A DNA stretch of 64,000 nt from Anarhynchus alexandrinus (lineage: Eukaryota > Chordata > Aves > Charadriiformes > Charadriidae): NCBI GenBank assembly GCA_008711295.1, contig VUYV01000072.1:3563691-3627690 (forward strand), read 5' to 3'. Under the pieces are notes generated by a model that searched no databases, was not told the DNA's origin, and worked only from the letters and a program-made list of their open reading frames with translations. Each line of letters opens with the position of its first letter. Position 1 is the stretch's first letter. This document shows positions 47,501 to 58,773 of this stretch, piece by piece. The translations under genes and the position numbers were made by a program.

Positions 47501-48800
47501 CTCTCTACATCCCATCAAAATTTGGCCTGCAATTGCCAAAGAAACCAGAAAGAATTAGAAAACTGGAGCTGTTTTTCTTCTCTCTCAAGCTGACTTTATT
47601 TCTGGTCCTGACCCCATGAAGGAAAAGCAGCCAGAGAAGCCCTTGACTCATGATACCCTTTAAACAAGAAGGGGATTGATGTAGCGGGATTCAAAGCACA
47701 ACTGCCATTTCTAAGCCAAGCGGCTCAGCACATCAAACTCCCAATGAACTACGTGTTAATTCATTGCATTACAAGCTCAAGCTGTCCGGAGTATATAAAT
47801 CTGGTGCTACCTCACTTTTGGCTACTTGATTTTGCTACATGGACTTCAGTCGAAGTATTATTTTAATAAGAATTTTTTTTTTTTTTCTGGAAAAAAAAAA
47901 TTAAAGAAAGCTTTTCTCTCCCTGGGGAAAGGGAAATGATCATTTTTGACAAGATACAGCTCAGCAAAAACTGGAAGAATTTCATGAGAATGAAGGATGC
48001 TCTCTACACAGAAAAGTCACATTTATAGCTTCAGGCCATTTTCTCTGCCAAATATCAACATCCTGCAGCTAATGCCACTGGTCTGAGAATTTATCAGGAA
48101 AAAAAAAAAAAAAAGAAAAAAGAAAGAGTGAAATAGTTCTTTATAATACTATAAAGTATTTGGCAGCCTAAATACAGAGGCAGTTAGCAGCTCCTCCATA
48201 ATATAATGCAACGTCATTTAAATTAGATCGGACACAAAACTGTGATATGAAATAACTTTACATTGGTGGCATACAGCCCATGATTTTTCTTCAGAAACAT
48301 ATAAAACAATTATAGAGGCAGCCGGATAAACAAAGCGAGAGCACGTTAGGCTCTTCTTTTCAACTGCAATTAATGTGTAGCCATCCCCCATAAAATTTAG
48401 CAACTGTTGAATAACTTGCAACAAAACTGTCTCACGGTTCAAGAGCAGGAATGATGAATACCGATTCCAATGAAACTGCAAAAATACATCATCCAAATTA
48501 GGATACAGACAAGGCACTAAGGCTAATGCCTGCATTATAGCAGAAAGCACTCAGGTGAAAACAGGCACGTTCCTGTCCTCTGTGCTCTGTCCTTAAAGCT
48601 GTGCCGCGATGAAATAGCGGTGCTAGGGGATGGCATACAGACGTATGTGAGTGCACCCCAGAAAAACAGCATAAAACTGTTCCTTGGCTGAATTAACCTC
48701 GATGCCAACATGGATTCAGAGCACCGGTTGCCCCCCCGAGAGATGGGGTACAAGGGAAGGGATGCAGCCCCTCTGGACAGAAAGATAGGGGTGAAAAAAG
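41586..48800. other. Intergenic between TNFSF10 and GHSR
   Basis: AT-rich, no gene or CR1 copy recognised. A-rich runs at about 42,122-42,143 and 48,100-48,126, and a T run at about 47,873-47,886. A TATATAAA string at 47,792 is the only core-promoter-like motif noted. Confidence 0.55.
47792..47799 (+). promoter_or_regulatory. TATA-box-like motif upstream of GHSR
   Basis: TATATAAA, a full match to TATAWAAR, about 1.8 kb before the first visible GHSR codon. It could serve a distal 5' UTR start or be chance in AT-rich DNA. Confidence 0.15.
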
Positions 48801-49212
48801 GTTGTGCTGTGGCACGTTCTCTCTGACACTTTGCAGGGACAAGTTGGAAAGGAGGAGAGATATTCTCTTTACAGGTGGCCTGGAGGTCACTTTACTGCCC
48901 CTGATCTCACCTTGTGCTGCTTCCATCTTACTTCTTCTTCTTGGGTACCACATTACCCTTTAGGAGTACGTGGGAGCCCGCAGGTGGGGAAACACAGTTA
49001 GAAGGTGCGGGGCTGCAGAAACGCGCCGCATCAAGATTTAACTGTGGGCAAAGAGCAGAGAAGAGGGCCATTACCGCAGCTTCACTCAGCCGGAGCCTTA
49101 CGGGGCGCCTGCCAAGATCCAAGGGCAGAGCGAAGATGCTAAAGGAGGGGACCGCGGCCGCCGCCGTCCCCGCGCATCCTGCGCGGCTGCGCGCCCCCGA
49201 CCCACCCGCGGC

Positions 49213-49391
49213 GGGGGGGGGGGGGGGGGGGGGGGGGGNNNNNNNNNNNNNNNNNNNNNNNNNNNNNNNNNNNNNNNNNNNNNNNNNNNNNNNNNNNNNN
49301 NNNNNNNNNNNNNNNNNNNNNNNNNNNNNNNNNNNNNNNNNNNNNNNNNNNNNNNNNNNNNNNNNNNNNNNNNNNCCCCCCCCCCCCCCCC
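49213..49391. other. Assembly gap with poly-G / poly-C flanks
   Basis: 26 G's (49,213-49,238), 137 N's (49,239-49,375), then 16 C's (49,376-49,391). The homopolymers sit exactly at the gap edges. Confidence 0.97.
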
Positions 49392-49609
49392 TCCCGGGGG
49401 GTTGGCGCTGAGGGGCTGGGCTAGTTCCCAGCGCTGGGGCCGCTCCGCGCCCGCGGAGCCGAGGCGCCCACCTCTCCTCTGACGCGCCGGCGAGTGCCAG
49501 CCCCCCCAAACACACACACACCCCCCGTCCACCCGAGGGACCGGGGGGGGAGCATCAGCTCCCGGAGAGAGGCGGAGCGGGGCCGCCCGTCCCTCCCCGC
49601 CTTCCGCAC

Positions 49610-49610
49610 N
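49610..49610. other. Single N at the GHSR translation start
   Basis: One ambiguous base between CTTCCGCAC and GGGCGGCCGCGG. Reading backward in frame from the receptor, the codon holding it is C-N-G and no ATG is seen upstream, so bases are probably lost or misjoined here. Confidence 0.85.
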
Positions 49611-49611
49611 G

Positions 49612-50347
49612 GGCGGCCGCGGCGCGGAGAACCGGACGGGCGCCGAGCCCCCCCTGCACCTTTTCCCCGCTCCCGTCCTCACCGGCATCACCGTCGCCTG
49701 CGTCCTCCTCTTCGTCATCGGGATCATCGGCAACCTCATGACCATGCTGGTGGTGTCGCGGTTCCGGGACATGAGGACCACCACCAACTTCTACTTGTCC
49801 AGCATGGCCTTCTCCGACCTGCTCATCTTCCTCTGCATGCCACTGGACCTCTTTCGCCTCTGGCAGTACCGGCCCTGGAACTTCGGGGATCTCCTCTGCA
49901 AGCTCTTCCAGTTCGTCAGCGAGAGCTGCACCTACTCCACCATCCTCAACATCACCGCCCTCAGCGTGGAGCGGTACGTCGCCATCTGCTTCCCCCTCCG
50001 AGCTAAAGTCATCATCACCAAGGGGAAGGTCAAGCTGGTCATCCTCTTCCTCTGGGCCGTCTCCTTCATTAGCGCCGGACCCATCTTCGTCTTGGTGGGG
50101 GTCGAGCACGAGAATGGCACCAACCCCCTGAGCACCAACGAGTGCCGAGCCACGGAGTACGCCATCCGCTCGGGGCTCCTCACCATCATGGTCTGGACCT
50201 CCAGCATCTTCTTTTTCCTGCCCGTCTTTTGCTTGACTGTGCTGTACAGCCTCATCGGGAGGAAGCTCTGGAGGAGGAAGAGAAAGAACATCGGCCCAAA
50301 TGCTGTCATCAGGGATAAGAACAACAAGCAAACTGTGAAAATGTTAG
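49612..50347 (+). CDS. GHSR: GHSR exon 1, TM1-TM5 (5' end incomplete)
   Basis: 245 codons plus one base, from the first codon after the N to AAAATGTTAG|GTACGG. Covers the N-terminus, TM1-TM5 and the third intracellular loop (GRKLWRRKRKN to NKQTVKML). The donor position equals that of mammalian GHSR, after KML. Confidence 0.95.
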
Positions 50348-53300
50348 GTACGGCTCTTCTTGCTCGGTTTTTCCAAAGGATGGGTGTGCTTTTGTGTGTG
50401 TGAGAGAGAGAAAGGCTGAGAGAGCACTGGTAGCTCACTCGAGTTGCTTCCAAAGGAAAGCATTTATTGAATGTGTTTCATACAAAGGGCTACACCTCAA
50501 GGTATTCGTAGAATAACTTTCCTCCTTCCTTAGATTTATTTCTAAGTGGTTTGAGCTGGGGACTCTCAAACAGTCAAGCAAATGTTGATAACAATCACTG
50601 ACAAGGACAAATCCTACAGTTACAATTAGCTAGTGCCCTGGAGATTTTTGAACATTTTTGCTCTTTGGTTGTGGATACCGATGTTATTTACAGAAGGATA
50701 GTTTATTTGATTTTTAAACAAAACGAAACCCTTAAGCCACAAAGTTGAGCTGCAGGCTGAGCAAGCAGGGTATGATGTGCACTCAGCTTTAGATGAAAAG
50801 AGTATCCAGGTTTTAGCAAATTGGGGTTATTTACTAGGGTGGCTGTGCAGGCTTAGGAAAATTAATCTGCTTTTTTATATCAACAAAACACCGGCATGTG
50901 CTGAACAGGGACCATCGTGTCTCTGTTGAGGTCTGTGATCCTGTAAATTCTCACTGCCTTTAAGAAAACAGGATCGAGCCGACAGACGCTGTCATTCCTA
51001 ACTTTGTACATTTACACTGCTGAATGGTTTAAACAACAGTTACTGCTGGCGCATGGAAACACAAATTTTAACACACTCAGTCAGTGCATGTGGTGGGAGT
51101 TTGATACACAGAACCAAAAAGTTGTTCTGCAGTTTAGTGTCTGAAAACTGCAGAATCCTGCTGCTGCTGCTGCTGCTGCTGCTGCGGCGTACTTTTATTG
51201 AAGCAAAAAGTCCTCCGCAGTGCAAGTCATCCCGTGGATTTCGGTGGGGATGAGATGCTTTGCACAGAGGAGGTTTCGCGGGCAGCAGCTCTGCTGTGCT
51301 CATTTCAGCTCGGTTGAAGTGATGGGCTAATGAGCGAGACGAGGAGGTGGCAGTGTGTCCTAAGTACCTTAATGACTAAATGGGAGCCTAACTGATTTTT
51401 TGTTCGTGTCCTGCTGTATTACTATGCAACAGCAGGAAGAATAATAAAACCCACGGCATTCTTTGTGCCCTTTCGGCTACAGTTTATCATCAATAGAATT
51501 ACTTCAATCTGGTAAGCGTGACCTTGGAAGTAATGCACCATTTACACTTCTAGAGTTTCAGGATTATGAATCTCTACTCACAATAAGTAAATTGCTAGCT
51601 TATATTACTACCATGCTTATATTTCTGTATACTTAACCAAGAATTTTGAAGTAATAACTGTTTATTTCTGCCCTGAAGTATAGCCACAAGCATTACAATA
51701 TTTCAGACACCTTTTTTTTTTTGTCTTTTACAAGGTCTGAGAACAGCAAGACAGTGGCAAGCCTGTCCTCTGACAGGGAGCCAATATTCTCTAAACGATA
51801 ACGGTCTGATGTCTGATGGAAAGATGGAAAGAAAAGAAGTTAGTAAGGGCTCAGCACCAGCAGATGCTCAGTGCAGTCTGCTCTCATTGCTTCTAGTGTT
51901 CTGCTTAAAATTTAGAAGGCACTTTCTAAGACTTTAGCAAGTCACGGAACATCAAGTAAATGGGATTAGCATCGCCACTTCTTTTAAGCTGTAGAGAAAG
52001 GTTATGTTTCTAGGTCCCTAATTAAACACCTAAATGTATAGCCTGACTTGCAAAGGAGCTATCATACCCCATTCCTATGGAAATCAACGTGATTCTGCAC
52101 GCCTTAAGATCAAACTGTCAAAAGCCTGACCAGGGCTTCCCTACATGGGGAAATAGTGACTATGCTTAAAATTCTGTTTGTAATGACCATCACGGTAATA
52201 TTCATTACATGGATTAAACTCCAGAGCACACTCGGGAAATGTCCGAATCTTGTAGGCGAAGATACTGAGGCAAAAATAGAAGTGGTTGGCTCAAGAAGAG
52301 CTGGAAAACAGATACTCTGAATTTCATCTCTGTGCTTTGGAGTCCACCATAAGTCCTGCATAAGTATCCATTTAAACTTGGGAATGCTTGTTCCGAAAGT
52401 TTTTGGGGAAAGGTGCCGACAATCATCCCTCTTAGCTCGTTGAATTTCGTATTTCCTGTGACTTGGCATGAGCAAGCAGGACTGCTCACAGAAGAGAACA
52501 GGTTAACTGGTGAAAAATGCTTAAGAATGTCGAAAAACCTTGCTCGAGTTTTCTGGTTTTTCTCTTTCCGGTATATTAATAGATACACTCAAAGCAATAT
52601 AAAAAATAATAAAGGTCAATAGCACACAGGAAATGAAGGGAAAAAGTTTCCCTTTCTCTAGGATGGAGATTCAAATGGGCCAATGTTCAAAGATGCACAA
52701 AGTCCTATTACTCTACTTACAGTATATTTACATATAAATGCAACCATAGTGATAGTGTAACATTACAGATATACTATATAACTATCATTTTGCAGTTATA
52801 TATTATATATTTAGTTTTACTCTTCTTGGAGTAACTCAGTTCCAAAAAATGGACAAATTGGAAGGGTGCACCGCTGTCTGTTCTTACCTTGATATATGTG
52901 CTCTACAAGTCCAAATTCTGGGAGTTTGTTTTATTTTGGGGCCTTTGCCTCAGATAATTTTGCTTCCCAGTGATTACATTCTTCATCATAAACCGCAGTG
53001 TTGAGTCTATCACATTATATATAATTTGCTTTTCTTAAACAGGGCAGTTGATAGATTGTTATACTTTTCTTTTGTCACCATTTTGATCTTTAGTTCTCTA
53101 TTTATGAAAACGTAAGTTTTATAGGTCAGAAGGACGCTCCATCAGGTCAGTTGTGCAGTATAGTGGCAGCCTGTTTAGACGTGATCAACGCGTATTAAGT
53201 AGTGCTAATTTGTACTCTCAGACAATGTACTGAGCGACACAAAACTGAAAACATGCGGGATGCGTTTTCACGCTTTGCAATTAACTTGTCGAAGAAATAA

Positions 53301-53673
53301 TAGAATTTTAATCACCCGTATTCTAATACTCGTACTTAACACAATTTCTTCTGCTGTTTTTATTTTAGTTGTGGTGGTATTTGCTTTCATACTCTGCTGG
53401 TTGCCTTTTCACGTAGGACGATATTTATTTTCCAAATCCTTTGAAGCCGGATCGCTGGAGATAGCGGTGATCAGCCAGTACTGCAACTTGGTGTCCTTTG
53501 TCCTCTTCTACCTTAGCGCGGCCATCAACCCCATCCTCTACAACATCATGTCCAAGAAGTACCGCGTGGCCGCGTGCCGGCTCTTTGGACTCAAACCCCT
53601 TCCAAAGAAAAGACTTTCCAGCACGAAGCAAGAAAGTTCGCGTGTTTGGACAGAACCGAGCGTTATCACATGA
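49612..53673 (+). CDS. GHSR: Growth hormone secretagogue receptor (ghrelin receptor), 5' end missing
   Basis: GHSR is a class A GPCR at the cell surface that binds acylated ghrelin, couples mainly to Gq and controls growth-hormone release and feeding. Coding exons 49612-50347 and 53369-53673 (phase 1 intron) give 346 residues plus TGA after the N at 49,610; chicken GHSR1a is 347 as I recall, so little is missing. Visible: NRT sequon (49,630), TM1 GNLMTMLVV, TM2 LSSMAFSDLLIFL, TM3 with the ligand-site Glu of FVSESCTYS (49,921; human Glu124) and ERY in place of DRY (49,969-49,977), disulphide cysteines in LLCKLFQ and NECRATE, TM6 FILCWLPFHVGRY, TM7 NPILY (53,527-53,541) and a short tail ending WTEPSVIT. 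No damage is visible in the sequenced part. No in-frame ATG is visible upstream in the 49.5-49.6 kb sequence. Confidence 0.97.
50348..53368 (+). other. GHSR: GHSR intron 1 (3.0 kb)
   Basis: GTACGG to TTTATTTTAG, splitting the gene between TM5 and TM6. Contains an uninterrupted (CTG)9 at 51,158-51,184; no CR1. Reading in frame past the donor gives 18 codons to a TGA at 50,401. Confidence 0.92.
51158..51184 (+). repeat. (CTG)9 trinucleotide repeat in GHSR intron 1
   Basis: Nine perfect CTG units (CAG on the other strand), followed by CGG. Confidence 0.97.
53369..53673 (+). CDS. GHSR: GHSR exon 2, TM6-TM7 and C-tail
   Basis: 305 nt from TTTATTTTAG|TTGTGG to TGA (53671-53673). Codes for TM6 (FAFILCWLPFHVGRYLF), the third extracellular loop, TM7 (LSAAINPILYNIMS), helix 8 and a serine/threonine-bearing tail. 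A second AG at 53,415-53,416 follows a pyrimidine-rich stretch and keeps frame. Confidence 0.97.
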
Positions 53674-54185
53674 CACGTGATTTCCCGCGCTGGAGCGTCA
53701 CTTACCAGTATTTCCCAGAAAGCCATAACGAAAGAGAAAGAGGGGGAGAAACTCAAATCGCAATGTTAAAGCCGTACTTTTGTCATCATCTGGATTTGCT
53801 GAAAGACGTAACGTAGGCAGTTAAAGCTTTTAAAAACAACAAACTAAACTTTGAGACTATAAAAGGAGACACACGGTCACAGAATTTGCCAACACTCAAG
53901 TATCGCTTCTCTGCTGCTTTTGCCCATCTGATGTTTTAGCAGTGACTTTAGCAGGAGAGTTAGGCTTTACTGTCCTTAACAGGCGAACGCAGCCCAGTTC
54001 ACTTGAGAGTGTGTGTGACTTCAGTAGCTGCTGATTCGAGCTGAATTTTTCCAGAGTTAACTTTAGTTTTGCTAAGCGTTTTGTTAGCCTGTAACCAGAC
54101 CCTAAAAAGAGAAAATGAAATGGCCTTTTTGGAGTGGTAAACATGGAATTTGATACGCTTTTCATAATCTTGATTTTTAAATAAA
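53674..54185 (+). other. GHSR: Probable GHSR 3' UTR
   Basis: Non-coding sequence after the stop with candidate AATAAA signals at 54,180-54,185 and 54,242-54,247. The end is inferred. Confidence 0.45.
54180..54185 (+). terminator. GHSR: Candidate polyadenylation signal of GHSR
   Basis: AATAAA about 510 bp after the stop codon; another lies at 54,242 after an A-run. Confidence 0.4.
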
Positions 54186-56367
54186 CTAACATTTTTCTCG
54201 GAATGAGGAAAAAGATTTCTTAAAAAAAAAAAAAAAGGAGAAATAAAATGGATAATTTTTAAACACGCTAAAAATAAATTACCTGCATGTCATGCCCGAG
54301 TAGAAAAGAAATGAAAAAAAAAAATACCTTCACAGAAGTGGCTTAGAACATGACTGTACTGAATTTATTTTTTTTTTTTACATATATATCAGTGGGACAA
54401 GGACAGTGCTGACTTCAGGACTGCAGTGATGCTATAAAAATACGGAATGCTATCTCCCACCAAAGTCATAATTTATTATTATTTTTTTTTTACCAGCTAA
54501 ATCATCTGCCCTTGTTCTGTTCAGCTTGACTGTGAACGACTCGATGTGTTTGAACTTGGAAGCTTTTAGTTGTTTCGATATTTGTACCGAGTCTGTGGCT
54601 ACCTGTCCCTATGCTGCGCACCACCGTACCCCCAAAGTCTGCTCAGGACAGGTCTCCTGCCTGTAAAACACCACGTGGTTCTGTTTCGAGCACATCAGCT
54701 GCTCACCAGTACCACGTCCCCCCAGGAAGCCCGGCGCGCTGTTGTACTACTTTGCTGCAGCATCAAATTCGGAACATCTTTTTTAACCGACGTGACCTGA
54801 CAAAGTAATAGAAAAATCTGCATTAAAACACACAGGCAGACGCGTTCTCATACTCGATTCATAAAAATCTCAAATTCAATTGATTTTTTATAGCTCAAGT
54901 ATGCCATTGAAAAGCGAACCGGAAAACTTTCCGTCCTTTATGCTAATAAGTATGTCTTATATTGCAGCTATTGTCACACCAACACGCAGATTTTGTGGTC
55001 GGGCTAATAGAGCTTCGGAGCATGCATGTGCAATAGCAGCTTTCTATTTATTTTGTTCTAGTATTTATTACCCGCTGGGCCACAACGGGTTCTCCATAAC
55101 GAATTGTCTGTTAGCAAAATTCCTACTGCCCTCAAACGCCTGTTCCCGCCGATGGGCCATACTCCGCCTGTTCCACCTTTAGCTGACGGTGCTGCTCAGG
55201 TATAACTAAAAAGAGAATTTGGCCTCTTCTGTATATACGTGTGGGTTTTGTATCACCCAGTGCTTTGCCAGGGCCGGGGGGGGCTGAGTGCTGCTCCTCG
55301 CCGCGGCACCGGAGCCCGTCTTGCTCCCCGCTCCAGCGCCCGTAGCGAGCACAGGTTTGATGTACGCGAACCCATAAATGAAGGGACAAACGAGCAGCAG
55401 CGCTATCGGACCGTCTCCCGTTCCGCCTCTGGCCGCGTCCGCCTCGTTGTCCGTTTTGTTCTCTTGCTCGTTGCCGACCGCCAAGCAGATCCGACGGCAG
55501 ATGTCCTGCAACTCAGGGAAACAAGAAATTCGGGGACCTTGAAAAGGTTGTGAAGATGTTGAGCTCACTGATAGCGTTGTCTGTGTAAACGAACCGATCG
55601 CACACCCGGCGTCACATAAGTGTTTCCAATCTCAGCTGTGCCTGTGGTATTAAATGTGAACAGAAAACGAAATAAAGCGATGGGACCCTTTATCACGCTG
55701 CGGGGCGAGCAGCGGCGGCGGCGCTGGGGTATGGCAGCGGGCGGGCTGGAGGAGCCCCGTGGGGGCCAGGCACGGCCCCGGGCGCTGCGGGACGGGCAGC
55801 AGGCAGGGCAGGCACCCCGCGGCATCGGGACGGGGTTGTCAAACGGGTACCGGCATCACCCACGGCGTGCGAGACTTCCCGGGCTTGCTCCGTTCCCTGT
55901 GGGGTCAAACCTGTGTCTCCGTTATAAGAAGCACTCCTGCATGGCCAGAGTGGCCCTGCAGAGGCTTTTACCTAGCTGAGAAGCTGCATCATTAGGTTTT
56001 TGTTTTTTTTTTTTTCCCCCAAACCTGTATAACTAACTTGATTAGGCTATGGTTTTTTGTTTGGGTTTGTTGTTTTGTTTGTTTGTTTTTTTTTTAAACA
56101 AAAATAATAGTGACATTAAAGCCCTGTGTAGACATTTAATTCCTGCGTATAAACACTAAACATACAAATCATTTATTTAACCTAACATTTCATCAGGAGA
56201 CTCTGCAAATTTTAACTATGCCAACACTGTGAAGTCGCCACAACTTTGTGTACAGAGGAGAATGTAAAACTTTTAATCCGGGGTCGCAAAAGTCAGAAAG
56301 GAGGGGTCGGGCTGCTCCGTACGAGGGAGGGCAGGACTTCTCCCTTCTCACTTAGCAAATGGACTTA
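54186..56367. other. Intergenic with an isolated CpG-rich patch
   Basis: AT-rich with A and T runs, except about 55,260-55,900, which is CpG-rich (for example GGCGGCGGCGCTGGGG near 55,715). Overlapping open frames on both strands there fit base composition; none resembles a protein family. No match to FNDC3B, the expected neighbour, was recognised. Confidence 0.5.
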
Positions 56368-56434
56368 GAATCATAGAATCATAGAATGGTTTAGGTTGGA
56401 AAGGACCTTGAAGATCATCGAGTTCCAACCCAAC
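56368..56434 (-). mobile_element. Very short CR1 3' end
   Basis: About 67 bp: AGAATCATAGAATCATAGAA, then GGTTTAGGTTGGAAAGGACC and the ATCATCGAGTTCCAACCC motif, the extreme 3' end of a - strand CR1. Confidence 0.93.
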
Positions 56435-58347
56435 TTGTTTCCGCAAGTCATTGGACGTTTGGCCCAATCTAGCCAAATACATGCGTTTTTATCACAAAAG
56501 AGCAGCCACCGTCCTATGAGCCTTGCACAAGCAGGAAAAGATTTCAGATCCAGCAGGAAACATGGAAGCACTTACCGCTCAGGGTTGCTGTCGCTCCTGC
56601 AGCTGGCACTGTACCAGCCGTTGGCTTTGTGGCCCTCAGCGCTAGAACTTCTCTACACAGCAGTGCTAAAGCCGGTGGAGTCTCACTGGCATGCGTTGAC
56701 TCCAGAGGGTGACTAGGGTTTGCTTCTTCAAACGGGTACCAGTGTATAATGAGCCGCTTTTATCTGGAAAAAAAAAAGAAAATCACATGGATAACCTTCA
56801 CTTTACCATCGTAAAATCAACTATTGTCAAATGCCTCTGGAAAGATACACACGTCCCCAGCAGCGCTGGTGGACCAGTCCGGCGTTGCTTGCCTCAAGAG
56901 ATACTGCCTAAGCTGTAAGAAATAACTTTATCAGGGGGAAAAAAAAAAGGCGCAATCAAGATTTCAATAGCATTTTTTTTTACCTAAGAACAGCTCACCA
57001 AAGCCAGTCCGAGATAGGTATCGTCAGTTTGTCACGGGTCGTAACACGGGGCAAGGTGCCTCCTGCCTCGTCTCTACCAGGTGTCACACAGGCAGGGCAG
57101 ATGCCACAGGTGGTGGCAAAACCACCCGCGCTGGCCCCGGTGCCATCGTCCGTGTGACCTGCTGCAGCCGCCCGGCGTTCCCAGGGCACGACTATCCCGG
57201 AAAATACTTTCCAGCAGAGACAAAGCGTTTCTCCTCTGTTGCCCAGGGCGTTTCTGCGGCACCTTCGTGCTCCTGGCGCCTTCTCCCCAAAGCCTTTCCC
57301 CACCTGAATGAGCACGGGTGTCTCTCCCCGGCTCCATTTTGGGTCTGGACACGGCTTTTGAGACCTGTTTGGCATGCAGGGAAGACAAGAGCCCTTGCAG
57401 GAGCTGGGCTATTCACTAAGCGTGGCAGACTTAGCTCCGCGGGAAGAGTTCTTTCAGCCATGGGCTGCATTTCTGGAAACTCTTCCCTGTAGGAACAGAA
57501 TTTGCCAGTTCTGACTGAAAAAAAAATGTATAGGGGCTTTATGAGTCAAAATTTTGCTGGGTTCTCAGTGACCCGCATGCGAGCAGCCCATATAGGAAGT
57601 AGCTGGAGGTTCATTCATTAAACAGCTCAAGTTCTAAAAGCTTTTCTAACTCTACGTTTTGTATCACGGCTTCGCAAATAAACAGGAGCAATTTGACTGC
57701 ATTTTATTTCTTGGCAACATGTTAAATTGGTGATGAAATAGGTCAAAAGCATTTTACCAGAAAGGTTCATTCATTTTAGAAAAGTACCTTTGATGGAGGC
57801 ATGCACAGGCAGAAAATCATGTCCTATTGTATCTCTTGCCAAAAAAAAAAAAAATACTGGAAAAATAGCACTTACATGTCAAATTTTGAGTTGATAGATA
57901 TTCAGCATTTATGTAAGTTTGTGTCAAATGACATTTGCATAAGCCCTATTTAAAGCAGTAGCCGTTAGATACCCAAACACCCGGGAGAACCTCATCTCCA
58001 TCGTGGATCTGCGGTAGCCACGGTGCTCCCCGCTCGTCGGTGGAGGGACCGGGCGAGGTGTGGGGCAGCGGGCAGGAGGGCAGCTGCGGTGGCTGCTGAT
58101 GCTTACGGTCCCTTTGCAGGTTTGAAGGCAGCTGGTCCCGCACCGCTGCCCCAGACACCCCCGTGCTTGCTCACACCCATCAGCGCGTTCCTTATGAGGC
58201 TGTTAGCGGTCCCTCTGAGCCCTCAGACGGTGTTTCCCGATGGGCTTCCATACAGTCTGTAGCATTTGCAAAAGCTCCATGGCCTTGAGGAGGTAAACTC
58301 TATCTTGAGAAGTAAATTCAAAATGATGTATAAAAAAAAAAAAATCA
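56435..58347. other. Intergenic, no supported gene
   Basis: A GC-richer stretch at 57.05-57.45 kb has overlapping open frames on both strands with no family resemblance. A-runs at 57,840-57,854 and 58,331-58,344; the latter directly precedes the next CR1. Confidence 0.5.
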
Positions 58348-58773
58348 CACCTAGAGCACCTCTCCTATGAGGAGAGGCTGAGGGAGTTGGGGTTGTTCAG
58401 CCTGGAGAAGAGAAGACTCCGGGGAGATCTTATTGTGGCCTTCCAGTACCTAAAGGGGGCCTACAGGAGAGCTGGGGAAGGACTTTTTACTGGGGCATGT
58501 AGTGATAGGACGAGGGGGAATGGCTTCAAACTGGAAAAGGGGAGATTTAGATTAAACATTAGGGATATATTTTTCACTCCAAGGGTGGTGAGCCCCTGGC
58601 CCAGGTTGCCCAGAGAAGCTGTGGCTGCCCCATCCCTGGAGGTGTTCAAGGCCAGGTTGGACGGGGCTTGGAGCAACCTGGTCTGGTGGGAGGTGTCCCT
58701 GCTCATTGCAGGGGGGTTGGAGCTGGATGATCTTTAAGGTCCCTTCCAACCTAAACCATTCTATGATTCTATG
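58348..58773 (+). mobile_element. CR1 retroposon, 5'-truncated
   Basis: About 425 bp in + orientation, open from 58,387 to 58,737 with [20 protein letters not shown], then [20 protein letters not shown], and the tail CCATTCTATGATTCTATG. One of the best-preserved copies here. Confidence 0.96.

Larger units (their letters stand above)
49000..50300 (+). promoter_or_regulatory. GHSR: CpG-rich island over GHSR 5' end and exon 1
   Basis: Composition shifts abruptly to GC- and CpG-rich near 49,000 and stays so through exon 1. The likely promoter and start codon fall in the least reliable part of the window (gap 49,239-49,375; N at 49,610). Confidence 0.6.

Noticed and set aside
55206..55568. 120-codon - strand frame with LLLVCPFIYGFAYIKPV as a possible C-terminal tail-anchored exon of FNDC3B
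   Set aside because: No fibronectin type III sequence nearby, no clear splice acceptor in the right place, and I do not recognise the FNDC3B end. It sits in the CpG-rich patch where open frames are expected.
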